From Streptomyces vinaceus (lineage in GTDB: Bacteria > Actinomycetota > Actinomycetes > Streptomycetales > Streptomycetaceae): 64,000 nt of DNA. Shown here in pieces: positions 8,196 through 16,299 of the stretch. Each line of letters opens with the position of its first letter. Position 1 is the first letter of the stretch. Location: positions 4,679,001 to 4,743,000 of the forward strand of contig NZ_CP023692.1 in assembly GCF_008704935.1 (NCBI RefSeq). The letters run 5' to 3'. The notes beneath the pieces were generated by a model, which saw nothing but the letters and a program-made list of their open reading frames with translations, ran no database searches and was not told the DNA's origin. A program made the translations under genes and the position numbers.

Positions 8196-8963
8196 CTACT
8201 CCGGCTGTCCGCCACCTCCCCGGGGCAGGGCGGCCCGGAGGACGAGTTCGGCCTGGATGGGGAGGTCGGCACGGATCAGGGTGATCGCCAGCCGCATGGT
8301 TTCCTCGTGTCCGCGCTCGCGGCCGCCGAGCAGGAGCGCTTCCCCGAGTGCGGAGTGTCCGCTGGTGTACAGGTCTGCGGCAGCGAGGCTGAGTTCCTCG
8401 TGGGTGAGTGCCTTGTTCGCTGACCAGGCGATGCCGATGACTCCCCGGCGGTCACCGGCGGACTGTGCCGCGCACAACGCCCTTACCGTTTCCACGGCCT
8501 TCCCGTTTTCGCTGCTGCGCCGGTCCCGTGCCGGTCTCTGCGCCGGATCCGCGCCGGACCGGCTGCACTCGCCAGACGCAGGCTGCGCAGACGGGGTGGA
8601 CGGGGTCGCGGACATCTGCTGTGCCGCGCAGATGTCGCTGCTCTCCCAGGGCGAAACGGGGCGAGTGTTCCGCCGGGCCGCGGACTTCCGCAGCCGTTCG
8701 AGGTGCTCCAGCTGGTCCGGGACCGCGGCGGCGGTGCGGCGCACTGCGTCGTAGATCGCTCCGAGCGTGACGGCAGAGGGCACACGGCGGCCCGTCCAGT
8801 AGTTGGACAGGGTGCTCAGCGGGATGCCGAGGTACTTGGCGCGGGCCCCCTGTTTTCTCATGGACATGGCGGATATGAGGCTGCGGAAGCGCGCCACGTA
8901 CTTCTCCCGTGCCGGACTGCAGCCAGGCCAATAGGCGCTGCCGACCTGACCCGCGACGGCCAT
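8196..8963 (-). CDS. XRE-type HTH transcriptional regulator of the defence island
   Basis: The 255-residue protein starts at ATG 8963, which has the RBS AGGAGG directly upstream; an in-frame start at 9035 has none. The helix-turn-helix spans about residues 30-65 (RKQGARAKYLGIPLSTLSNYW followed by GRRVPSAVTLGAIYDAV). The rest is hydrophilic and then helical (LALAAADLYTSGHSALGEALLLG-like stretch), possibly a dimerisation domain. It is divergent from the HNH-like gene across a 287-bp region holding regularly spaced repeats, so it is the obvious candidate to control both directions. Confidence 0.75.
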   Translation of the reverse strand: MAVAGQVGSAYWPGCSPAREKYVARFRSLISAMSMRKQGARAKYLGIPLSTLSNYWTGRRVPSAVTLGAIYDAVRRTAAAVPDQLEHLERLRKSAARRNTRPVSPWESSDICAAQQMSATPSTPSAQPASGECSRSGADPAQRPARDRRSSENGKAVETVRALCAAQSAGDRRGVIGIAWSANKALTHEELSLAAADLYTSGHSALGEALLLGGRERGHEETMRLAITLIRADLPIQAELVLRAALPRGGGGQPE

Positions 8964-8993
8964 GGATCCTCCTGGGTAGGGACTTTGATGGAG

Positions 8994-9011
8994 GATCAGT
9001 CTTTCCTGATC
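8994..9011. promoter_or_regulatory. inverted repeat near the start of the HTH regulator gene
   Basis: GATCAG at 8994-8999 and CTGATC at 9006-9011 form perfect arms around a 6-bp spacer, about 30 bp upstream of the regulator's start codon. Its position suits an autoregulatory operator, although its sequence differs from the TGTTTGCGTT repeats further upstream. Confidence 0.4.
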
Positions 9012-9056
9012 GAGAGTGGAGGGCGCAAGCGGCAAACCCTGGATTTCGGAAGTAGC

Positions 9057-9142
9057 TGTTTGCGTTCCATGCGCACACGGTGGGCTGGTGTTTGCGTTTC
9101 CTGCGAGGCGGTGAGGAAGCTGTTTGCGTTACGGCGCAAACA
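9057..9142. promoter_or_regulatory. three TGTTTGCGTT operator-like repeats at exact 32-bp spacing
   Basis: TGTTTGCGTT occurs at 9057-9066, 9089-9098 and 9121-9130, each start 32 bp after the last, close to three helical turns. The third copy is a full palindrome: TGTTTGCG, 6 bp, CGCAAACA (9121-9142). The first two have partial right halves (GCGCACA, TGCGAGG). A reversed half-site, CGGCAAAC, lies at about 9030-9037. Same-face spacing suggests cooperative binding by the divergently encoded HTH protein. Confidence 0.65.
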
Positions 9143-9153
9143 CCCGAATGGGC

Positions 9154-9181
9154 TTGATTCTCCTGGTGGGTCGCCTATGAG
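9154..9181 (+). promoter_or_regulatory. candidate promoter for the HNH-like/ParB/SNF2 operon
   Basis: TTGATT at 9154-9159 and TATGAG at 9176-9181 are separated by 16 bp and sit immediately downstream of the third operator-like palindrome, about 70 bp before the GTG start at 9251. The -10 match is modest, so the site is a proposal. Confidence 0.35.
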
Positions 9182-9250
9182 AATGGGGCTCCCCTGGTGA
9201 GTGCCGCACCAGGGACGGTCGGCCGGTAAATGCTACTTAGGGGATAGATC

Positions 9251-9937
9251 GTGACCATTGCAGACATTCCGTCGTGGCGTAGTGAAAAGCTTTCGACGAT
9301 GGTCCGCTGCGCACTGTGGCTGATTACCGAGGTCGGCGAAGGGGAGGTGTTCACGAAGACTCAGCTGCGGGAGGCATTTCCGGAGACCTCGCAGATCGAC
9401 CGCCGAATGCGTGATCTCCGGGACCGCGGCTGGCGCATCTCCACCAACCGGGAGGACGTGAGGCTGACTCCGAGCGAGCACCGTTTCGTGGAGATGGGGG
9501 CGGAAGTCTGGAAGCCCGGGCAGTCGAGGGTCAAACCGGCTGCGGTGGTGTCGGCTCCGCAGCGGCGTGAGATCCTCGACCGTGACGATCATCTGTGCCG
9601 TGTATGCGGGATCGCCGCCGGCGAGGCGTACGACGGCGGAATCGAAACCGCTCAGCTGGACCTCGCGCGCCGAGAGGTCGCTGGCCCCGGTGGTGTGAGC
9701 GTTCAGCTGGTCACTGAGTGTCGCCGGTGCCGGATCGGGGGCCGTGGCCGGCAGACCGACCTGAACGGCGTGCTCGATCGCCTGGATCAGATGAGCCAGG
9801 TCGAGCGGGAGCACTTCGCGCAGTGGGTGGCCTCGGACCGGAGGGACTTCAGTCTCCTGGAACGGCTGTGGGGCGAGTACCGGAGCTTGCCGGCAGAGTC
9901 GCGCGGGACGGTTCGCCAGGCGCTCAAGCGGCCGTAA
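9251..9937 (+). CDS. winged-helix protein with degenerate HNH-like zinc finger (defence island)
   Basis: The 228-residue product has a GTG start at 9251 with AGGGGA upstream. Residues 12-80 look like a winged helix (FTKTQLREAFPETSQIDRRM, then RDRGWRISTNRE). Residues 116-119 (CRVC) and 157-160 (CRRC) form a paired CxxC zinc site in the spacing of HNH endonucleases, but the His-Asn-His residues expected between and after them are absent (the segment reads LDLARREVAGPGG). It is therefore more likely a DNA- or protein-binding or sensor component than a nuclease. It is the first gene of an operon with the ParB-like and SNF2 genes. Confidence 0.65.
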   Translation: MTIADIPSWRSEKLSTMVRCALWLITEVGEGEVFTKTQLREAFPETSQIDRRMRDLRDRGWRISTNREDVRLTPSEHRFVEMGAEVWKPGQSRVKPAAVVSAPQRREILDRDDHLCRVCGIAAGEAYDGGIETAQLDLARREVAGPGGVSVQLVTECRRCRIGGRGRQTDLNGVLDRLDQMSQVEREHFAQWVASDRRDFSLLERLWGEYRSLPAESRGTVRQALKRP

Positions 9938-9995
9938 AGGCCACGTGCGGGATGGCCGGCAGCAGGACGGGCGGACGCCCGAGTCAAGGAGATCT

Positions 9996-11408
9996 GTGGA
10001 GATGCTGAACTTCAATCTTCCGCCGGACGCCGCGGCGAACGCGGAGTTCGTCGCACGCCGGCTCAAGGAGTCTGCGGAGACTGACGGTGCCAGGGAGACC
10101 GTCACCGTCGACTGGAACGGCCGTCCGCTTCACGTCGACGTGATCGACGTGCCGCTCCGCTCCCTCTACTACAACCCGGCGACGCACCGGATCAGGGCGC
10201 AGCTGGGCCATGACCCGAAGTTCGCGCGCGGCCTTGACGAAGATCCCTGGAGCCCGGAAAGCCAGGAGTACCTGCACCGGCTTCTCGTCGGCAAGCCGAC
10301 CAACCCCGACCACGTCGACCCCGACTTCGAAACCCTTGTGGCCAGCCTCAAGTCCGTGGATCAGCTGGAACCGGGCCTGATCACGCACGAAGGCATCCTG
10401 GTCAACGGCAATACCCGTGCAGCCGCACTCCGGCAGCTGAAGCGCCCGTCGATCAGGGTCGGCGTGCTGCCTCCGTCGTTCACATGGGAAGACATCAACG
10501 CGGTCGAGCTCGCCCTTCAGCTCCGGCCTGATGAGCGCCGCGACTACTCGTACATCAACCGGCTGATCGCCATGGAAGAGCAGGAGCTGATGGGCCGTGA
10601 CGCAGCTGACATCGCCCGTGCCTTCCACGTGCAAGTCAAGACGTTCAGGCAGGAACGCTGGATCCTGAGCGTCATCAGGGACATGATCGACAGGAGCAGC
10701 ACCCCAGAGGGGGGCCAGCTGGCGCTGTCCGATTTCGAAGGACACCAGGAGAACCTCAAGGAGCTCCACCGCACGTACATGACGGTGTCGGCGGCCAGCC
10801 AGGAGCGAGCCGAGCAGATCAAGGAAAACAGGATCGTCGCCATCCTCCTGGACTTCGCGAAGACGAAGACCCGTCTCATCGGTGCGGACTTCCAGGCGGA
10901 CTACCTGCAGGACAATCTGCCGGACCTCCTGACCGCTGACGCCGGCGAAGCGCTGTCAGCGGTCGAGATTCCCGGACTTGGCGTCTCGGTTCCCGCCGCT
11001 TCTGATCCCGTACGCCAGGCTCGCGCGGCAACTGACCGGGTACTGCGGGCCAGGGCCCTGGAATCGGCCCGCCATCTCACCCCTGAGATCCGGGAAGCCG
11101 CTCAGCGGGAAGTGACGGAGGCCCGCCGGGGAATGCGGCGCGCGCTCGACGAGGCGGAGCGCGACGATCGGCTGAAGCGCGTACGGCAGACCACCGCGGA
11201 GCGGTTGGACGATGCTCGGGCCGCGATCGAACAGAGCGTCGTTGACCTCGTGCAGGCATTGGGGAAAGACAGCCTCGATGAGGAGAGCTTCGACAGCGCA
11301 CTGCTGCGGCTGAAGGGGAGCATGGCAAAGCTGGCGCGCCAGGCCAGCCGCGGTGTGAGCACCCCTGGCAGCGGTGTCACCTGGCTGATCAAGGCGAGCG
11401 AGGGCTGA
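9996..11408 (+). CDS. ParB/sulfiredoxin-fold DNA-binding protein (defence island)
   Basis: The product is about 470 residues. Start is GTG 9996 (AAGGAG four bases upstream) or ATG 10002. From the ATG, residues 45-165 resemble the ParB/Srx fold: IDVPLRSLYYNPATHRIR, a query-type helix (FETLVASLKSVDQLEPGLIT), then ILVNGNTRAAALRQL, equivalent to the ParB G-x-x-R motif. Residues 197-222 look like a helix-turn-helix (DAADIARAFHVQVKTFRQE). The C-terminal third (350-455) is charged and likely coiled coil. ParB-fold proteins bind or hydrolyse nucleotides or DNA in several defence systems. Stop lies 2 bp before the helicase start. Confidence 0.72.
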   Translation: MEMLNFNLPPDAAANAEFVARRLKESAETDGARETVTVDWNGRPLHVDVIDVPLRSLYYNPATHRIRAQLGHDPKFARGLDEDPWSPESQEYLHRLLVGKPTNPDHVDPDFETLVASLKSVDQLEPGLITHEGILVNGNTRAAALRQLKRPSIRVGVLPPSFTWEDINAVELALQLRPDERRDYSYINRLIAMEEQELMGRDAADIARAFHVQVKTFRQERWILSVIRDMIDRSSTPEGGQLALSDFEGHQENLKELHRTYMTVSAASQERAEQIKENRIVAILLDFAKTKTRLIGADFQADYLQDNLPDLLTADAGEALSAVEIPGLGVSVPAASDPVRQARAATDRVLRARALESARHLTPEIREAAQREVTEARRGMRRALDEAERDDRLKRVRQTTAERLDDARAAIEQSVVDLVQALGKDSLDEESFDSALLRLKGSMAKLARQASRGVSTPGSGVTWLIKASEG

Positions 11409-11410
11409 CG

Positions 11411-13246
11411 GTGCTCGACGCGGTGGAACCGTCGCTCCGGCTTGGCTTCGACGAAACCCGAACGAAGGTTGTTTTCCGGGCCCTCCCCGGAGGGCAAAGC
11501 CATCTCGTCAGGCTGATTGCGCGGTTCGACAGCGGCAGTCAGCGCGGAAACCTCGCGGCGGAGGTAGACCTCGAAGACTTCCTGTCCCGTCTTACCCTGC
11601 TCGGTCACTGGCACGATCCGGCTGGTGTGTCCTTCGCGCCGGACCTCAAAGAACTCGCCGCGGCGTCCGTGCGTGACGCCCAGGCGGTCGAGGAGCGCCT
11701 CAAGGCTGGCAGCGAGGGGCAGGACGTCACGGGACTCGTGGCGGCGTCCGCCGTCCCCGGGATGCTGGGAGATTCCTGGATAGCACCCCTCACGGACTTC
11801 CAGACGCGTGACATCGCGAAACTGCTGTCCCTCACGCATGGAGCGAACTTCAGCGTGCCCGGTGCGGGCAAGACCCGCACGGCCCTGGCTGTATACGCAG
11901 CTCTGCGTCGGTCCGGCTCTGTCCGGCGCATGCTCGTCGTCAGCCCCAAATCCGCATACGAGGCGTGGCGGGACGAGGCCGGTCTGTGCTTTACCGAGCC
12001 CCCAGTGGTGCGTGTCTTCAAGCGTTGGCCTGACAACGACGCGGAAATACTCCTCGTCAACTACGAGCGGCTGAGCCGATACCAGGCAGAACTCGCGGAC
12101 TGGCTCAGCATGGGCCACGCCATGATGGTGCTGGACGAGGCCCACCGGATGAAGCTCGGAGTCAGGGGAACGTACGGAGCCACGTGCATGGCGCTGGGAC
12201 CGCTGGCCAGCCACCGGCTGATCCTGACCGGTACGCCTGCGCCGAACGGTGCCAAGGACCTGGAGAGCCTGCTGTCCTTCGTGTGGCCGGGGCACGGACG
12301 CAGCGCAGTGGACAGAGCCGTGGCCGGCGGGGACCTCGCGCATGCCAGCAGGGTCCTGCGGCCGCTGTTCACGCGCACGACGAAGAACGAACTGGGGCTG
12401 CCGCCGGTCGACGTCCGCGTCAAGTACGTCGACCTCCCGGAAGCTCACCGCAGGCTGTACTCGGCGCTGCGCAATCAGCTGACCGGGCTGGCTTCCAGGG
12501 AGCAGGAGGAGTTCACCAGACTGGGCAAGGTCCTCGTGTATCTCATGATGGCAAGCACCAACCCAGCGCTGCTGGAAGCAGGTTTGGACCGCTACGAGCC
12601 GCTCCCCTTCTACGTTCCGCCCCTGCGTCCCTCGGACGGCCTTCCTCTGAAGGAGCTCATGAGGGACCTGCCCAGGTATGAGAGCTCACCTAAGTACGAG
12701 GCCGTTCTGCAGACGGTCTCCGACAACGCGCGCGCCGGGCGGAAAACGCTCGTATGGTCCACGTTTGTGCGCAACCTGACCACACTCGCGGCGGTGCTGG
12801 GGAGGTACAGGCCGGCTGTGGTGCACGGAGGAACCCCGGATCGGGACGAGGAGATCCGACGGTTCCGAGAGGACCCAGAGTGCATGGTCCTGCTGTCCAA
12901 TCCCGCGACACTGGGCGAAGGAATCAGCCTCCATCACGTGTGCCACGATGCCGTCTATGTGGACAGGGACTTCGCGGCAGGCCGGTTCCTGCAGAGTCTG
13001 GACCGGATCCACAGGCTGGGACTGGCCTCCGGTACGCAAACGCGTGTCACGGTCCTCCTGGCCCGCGGCACCATCGACGGAATCGTCCATGACCGGCTCG
13101 GCCAGAAACTGGAGTTCATGGGCAAGATCCTGGATGACCCGCTGGTGCAGGAGCTGGCAGACCCGGAGGAAGACGTGACCCCCTGGGGCATGGATGCCGC
13201 AGACCTCCATGCCCTGATCAGTCACCTCGGCGAGCCGTCCGGCTGA
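11411..13246 (+). CDS. SNF2-family DEAD/DEAH helicase (defence island)
   Basis: The 611-residue protein has a GTG start 2 bp after the ParB-like gene. A novel-looking N-terminal region (1-125) precedes the helicase core: LTDFQTRDIAKLL (Q-motif-like, 127-139), Walker A PGAGKT (150-155), SPKSAYEAW (motif Ia), DEAH box (242-245), LTGTPAPNG motif III (272-280), SNPATLGEGISLH (motif V, 496-508) and QSLDRIHRLG (motif VI, 528-537). The order is SNF2-like. It would use ATP to translocate on or remodel DNA, probably as the motor for the operon. No nuclease motif was seen within it. Confidence 0.88.
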   Translation: MLDAVEPSLRLGFDETRTKVVFRALPGGQSHLVRLIARFDSGSQRGNLAAEVDLEDFLSRLTLLGHWHDPAGVSFAPDLKELAAASVRDAQAVEERLKAGSEGQDVTGLVAASAVPGMLGDSWIAPLTDFQTRDIAKLLSLTHGANFSVPGAGKTRTALAVYAALRRSGSVRRMLVVSPKSAYEAWRDEAGLCFTEPPVVRVFKRWPDNDAEILLVNYERLSRYQAELADWLSMGHAMMVLDEAHRMKLGVRGTYGATCMALGPLASHRLILTGTPAPNGAKDLESLLSFVWPGHGRSAVDRAVAGGDLAHASRVLRPLFTRTTKNELGLPPVDVRVKYVDLPEAHRRLYSALRNQLTGLASREQEEFTRLGKVLVYLMMASTNPALLEAGLDRYEPLPFYVPPLRPSDGLPLKELMRDLPRYESSPKYEAVLQTVSDNARAGRKTLVWSTFVRNLTTLAAVLGRYRPAVVHGGTPDRDEEIRRFREDPECMVLLSNPATLGEGISLHHVCHDAVYVDRDFAAGRFLQSLDRIHRLGLASGTQTRVTVLLARGTIDGIVHDRLGQKLEFMGKILDDPLVQELADPEEDVTPWGMDAADLHALISHLGEPSG

Positions 13247-13289
13247 CACCGCCGGACGGCCCGCCCGTCCTGCCTCTGATGCCCTTTGC

Positions 13290-14288
13290 CTACGCCGCCC
13301 CGTGGCACTCGGCGTAGGGCTTGGTTGAGGTGCACCAGCAGGGGGTGTTGGGGGTGGGGGGCCAGGGGGTGGCTTTGCCTCTTGCCGCCAGCGTCGTGGC
13401 GTACTCCGGGAGGAGTGAGGGGGAGGCCGGGGAGGTCTTCTCCGAGGCCGCGAAAGCCTCGTACGAAGGGACGCTCGCCGTCACGATGCCGAGGTTCGTC
13501 GTGCCCGAGGCCGCCAGGGCGCGCAGCGACGACTCGATGTGGGTCAGGTGCGCCTCGTGCGAGGGGTACTCCGCCGCCAGGGTCGGGTACGACGTGAGGA
13601 GCTCGGCCAGTTCGCGGGCCGGCCAGTGCAGGATCGCCACCGGGAACGGGCGGGAGAGGGCGGCGCGGCGGTCGCCCAGTTCGGCGCGGAGGCGGGCGAT
13701 CTCGGCGCGCAGCTCGGCCGGGTCGTCGGAGCCGAGGGCCCAGATGCGCTTGGGGTCGTGGAGCTCGTCCAGCGGGATCGGGCCGATGTGGCGGGTGTCG
13801 GCGACCATGTCCCACTCGTCGTGCGGGAGCCCGAGGAGGCGACGGACCCGGTGGCGGCCCGTCAGGAGGGCCGTGGTGGCCTGGGTGAGGGGCGCGTTCT
13901 CCGTGATGAGGAGGGCGGCGGCCTCGGTGAAGCACTCCTCCGAGGCGGTCAACTCGTCGTGCGCCTCCAGGGTTTCCGCGATGACCTCCCAGGGGGCCGG
14001 GTCCTCGGGCGCCGCCGCGCGGATGCCCTGGATGAGGGCGCGGGCCTCGGGCTCGTGGCCGTACTCCCACAGGTTCGCCGCCTGGAGTGCCTTGATCAGG
14101 TGCGGATCGGCGGGTGAGGAGGCGAGGAGCTGGTCGTACAGCGCGCTGGCGCGGTCCCGGGCGTCACCCAGTTCGAGGTGGGCCGCGGCCTGGAGGAGCA
14201 GGGGCTCCTGGTCCTCGGGGTAACGGGTCGCCGTGCGGATGAGGCGCTCGGCTTCGGCGATGTGCTCGGCAGGCGTGTCAGGGCGCAT
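13290..14288 (-). CDS. TPR-like protein with C-terminal SEC-C motif
   Basis: The 332-residue product has a helical-repeat N-terminal half of TPR character (AERLIRTATRYPEDQEPLLL, then ALYDQLLASSPADP and similar helices to about residue 120). A middle region of unknown fold follows, and the C-terminus reads PCWCTSTKPYAECHG, the SEC-C zinc-binding pattern (CxC-x8-CH) known from SecA and from stand-alone proteins. It is the first gene to the right of the defence island, with host-like GC. Its start is 46 bp from the divergent sortase start. Confidence 0.82.
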   Translation of the reverse strand: MRPDTPAEHIAEAERLIRTATRYPEDQEPLLLQAAAHLELGDARDRASALYDQLLASSPADPHLIKALQAANLWEYGHEPEARALIQGIRAAAPEDPAPWEVIAETLEAHDELTASEECFTEAAALLITENAPLTQATTALLTGRHRVRRLLGLPHDEWDMVADTRHIGPIPLDELHDPKRIWALGSDDPAELRAEIARLRAELGDRRAALSRPFPVAILHWPARELAELLTSYPTLAAEYPSHEAHLTHIESSLRALAASGTTNLGIVTASVPSYEAFAASEKTSPASPSLLPEYATTLAARGKATPWPPTPNTPCWCTSTKPYAECHGAA

Positions 14289-14334
14289 GGTTCACACCGT
14301 ACTGCCCTGGTCTGTTGACGGGGGAGGTCTTAAG

Positions 14335-15138
14335 GTGCGCCCCGTGCGGGATCACATGCGTGTGGTGGTGCAGGGGGGCGGCCGGCGCGGACGGCGGGCC
14401 GGTCTCGCGCGGGTGCTGTGGGCGGGCGCCGAACTGGCCGTCACGGTGGGCGTGGTGGTGTTGTTGCTGGTGGTGCACCAGGTGTGGTGGACCAACCGGC
14501 AGGCCCTGGCCGCAGCCCGGGAGGAGGTCCGGGCACTGGAGAGGGAGTGGGCCCTGCCTCCGGCCCCTTCCCCTCCTGATGCCGGAGATTCCGGGGATCC
14601 CGGTCCTGCCGCGGGTCCGGCGCCCTCCGAGTCCCCTTCCCCGCCCTCTCCCATACCCGAGTCCGGGGCGGCGCCGCGGACCCCGGCGCCGCCGGCGCGG
14701 GAGTCCGCGTACGGGGTCCTGCGGATCCCGCGGCTCGGGGTCGTCGTGCCCGTCGCGCAGGGCGTCGACAAGCGGGCCGTACTGGACAAGGGGTACGCCG
14801 GGCACTACCCGGGCACCGCGCAGCCCGGGGCGCAGGGCAACTTCGCGCTCGCCGGGCACCGCAACACCCACGGCGAGCCGTTCCGGTACATCAACCGCCT
14901 GCGGGCCGGGGACGAGCTGATCGTCGACGTACGGGGGCAGCGGTACACGTACGTGGTGGGCAGGACGCTGGCGCAGACCAGCGAGCGGGACACCGGCGTC
15001 ATCGCGCCCGTGCCGCGCAGCACGGTCCGGCCGGAGTTCGGGTACGACGAGCCCGGCGCGTACATCACGCTCACCACCTGCACGCCCGAGTACACCTCCA
15101 CGTATCGGCTGGTGGTCTGGGGAACCTTGAAGAGATAG
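14335..15138 (+). CDS. class E sortase
   Basis: The 267-residue protein starts at GTG 14335, chosen because GGAGGT lies six bases upstream; upstream in-frame starts overlap the divergent gene. A membrane helix (LAVTVGVVVLLLVVHQVWW, about 34-52) is followed by a Pro/Ser linker and the sortase domain. The catalytic His is in FALAGHRNTHG, the Cys in TLTTCTPEYT, and an Arg follows in TYRLVVWG. Class E sortases of Streptomyces anchor LAXTG proteins to peptidoglycan. A candidate LAXTG substrate is encoded at 20676-21470. Confidence 0.92.
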   Translation: MRPVRDHMRVVVQGGGRRGRRAGLARVLWAGAELAVTVGVVVLLLVVHQVWWTNRQALAAAREEVRALEREWALPPAPSPPDAGDSGDPGPAAGPAPSESPSPPSPIPESGAAPRTPAPPARESAYGVLRIPRLGVVVPVAQGVDKRAVLDKGYAGHYPGTAQPGAQGNFALAGHRNTHGEPFRYINRLRAGDELIVDVRGQRYTYVVGRTLAQTSERDTGVIAPVPRSTVRPEFGYDEPGAYITLTTCTPEYTSTYRLVVWGTLKR

Positions 15139-15192
15139 ACCGCGTTCTTGCATGTGGTGGGTACGGATCGGATCTTGGGAGGGGGCTCGGCC

Positions 15193-15561
15193 ATGGCGCG
15201 GATCGACCGGATCGACCGGATCGACCGGATCGACCGGATCGACCGGATCGACCGGATCGGGCGTGGGCGGCTGCTGATGGCCCTGCTCCTGTTCGCCGGG
15301 CTCGTCGGTCTCGTCGGGCTCCTCGGGATGTTCGCCGGGGAGGGCGGGCTGGGCGCCGTCGTGGTGGCCCTCGCCGCCACCGTCGCCGTGGGCGCCGCCG
15401 CCCTGGCCGCCCGGCTCGTACGGCCCGTGCCGCCCCATCGCATACGCACGGCGATACGTGATCGCGAGCGGCGCACGGCGTTCCTGCCGCAGCGTGATCC
15501 CGATGCCTCGGGCCGGTCGCGGCCCAGGGCGCCCGGTCGTCCCGTCCTGACGGCCGCGTAG
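15193..15561 (+). CDS. DUF6412-like small membrane protein with (RID)6 N-terminus
   Basis: The 122-residue protein starts at ATG 15193 behind GGGAGGGGG. The N-terminus is MA followed by six Arg-Ile-Asp triplets, then two membrane helices (LLMALLLFAGLVGLVGLLGMF and LGAVVVALAATVAVGAAALAA) and a basic cytoplasmic-type tail. Position next to a YidC-like gene matches the DUF6412 family as I know it. Function is unknown. The repeat is described separately. Confidence 0.72.
   Translation: MARIDRIDRIDRIDRIDRIDRIGRGRLLMALLLFAGLVGLVGLLGMFAGEGGLGAVVVALAATVAVGAAALAARLVRPVPPHRIRTAIRDRERRTAFLPQRDPDASGRSRPRAPGRPVLTAA
15199..15252. repeat. six perfect 9-bp tandem repeats (CGGATCGAC)
   Basis: Six identical copies of CGGATCGAC run in frame, followed by a seventh altered copy (CGGATCGGG). 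They encode the Arg-Ile-Asp repeats at the start of the DUF6412-like protein. Perfect identity implies recent expansion by slippage. Confidence 0.95.
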
Positions 15562-15669
15562 GGGCACCGCTTCCCTTCTCCATCCCCTCTCTTCGTCGTC
15601 GTGCCCCTCGTGGTCGTCGCGCCGAAAAGCACCTCTTTCGACGTTGACGAGACCCCTCGGAGGGCCCGC

Positions 15670-16299
15670 GTGTCCGTTTTCACCCACCTTGTTAGCGAGC
15701 TGAGCCGGCTCCTGGAGCCCGTGCTGGCCGAGTCCGCGACCGCCGCCGCGATCGTGCTGTTCACCGTGCTCGTACGGCTCGCCCTGCACCCCCTGAACCG
15801 GGCCGCGTTCCGCGGCGCGACCCCGGTGGCCGGACTGCTGCCCGTCCTGCTCCAGCTGCCGGTGTTCTTCCTCATGTACCGGGCCTTCTCCTCCGGCGCC
15901 CTGCTCGACCACCGGCTGTTCGCCGCGCCGCTCGGGGCGAGGTGGGCCGATGCCCTCGGGGCGGGCGGTCTCCTCGGGGCGCAGGGGCTGGTGTTCCTGG
16001 CGCTGTTCGCGGCCATCGCGGCGGTCGCCGCCTGGAGCGCCGTACGGGGGCGGCGCGCCGCCGCCGCGGCACCCGTCCCGGCCGCCGTCGCCCACGTCAG
16101 CGCCGAGCAGCAGGCGGCGATGCGCAAGCTGGGCGGCGTACTGCCCCTGCTGTCGTTCGGGACGCTGGTCACGGCGGCCGTGGTGCCGCTGGCCGCCGGT
16201 CTTTACCTGGTGACCACCACCGCCTGGTCCGTGGCCGAGCGGGTCTGGCTCCAGCACCGCAAGGAGGTGGCCGAAGGAGGCGCGCGTTCCAGTCTGTGA
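15670..16299 (+). CDS. YidC/Oxa1-like membrane protein insertase (short actinobacterial form)
   Basis: The 209-residue product starts at GTG 15670 with GGAGGG five bases upstream. It has the family layout: a first helix (AAAIVLFTVLVRLALHP), the conserved Arg in the groove helix, LLPVLLQLPVFFLMYRAF, then further helices and the final LITTTAWSVAERVWL-like segment before a short basic tail. It lacks the large N-terminal domain of full YidC. It probably inserts or folds membrane proteins and is likely a second paralogue rather than the essential copy near the origin. Confidence 0.82.
   Translation: MSVFTHLVSELSRLLEPVLAESATAAAIVLFTVLVRLALHPLNRAAFRGATPVAGLLPVLLQLPVFFLMYRAFSSGALLDHRLFAAPLGARWADALGAGGLLGAQGLVFLALFAAIAAVAAWSAVRGRRAAAAAPVPAAVAHVSAEQQAAMRKLGGVLPLLSFGTLVTAAVVPLAAGLYLVTTTAWSVAERVWLQHRKEVAEGGARSSL

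Noticed and set aside
8051..8272. 73-codon minus-strand frame between HTH and small membrane genes
   Set aside because: It overlaps the HTH gene end, is Ser/Pro-rich and has no RBS or recognisable feature.
9251..13246. Assignment of the helicase operon to DISARM, BREX or Dnd/Ssp
   Set aside because: DrmA/B/C, BrxC/PglZ, and DndCDE/SspBCD hallmarks are all absent; only a SNF2-like motor and a methylase are shared in a general way.
15199..15261. CRISPR-like repeat arrays (also checked 3901-3960 and 33865-34120)
   Set aside because: These are short contiguous coding repeats without spacers or cas genes.
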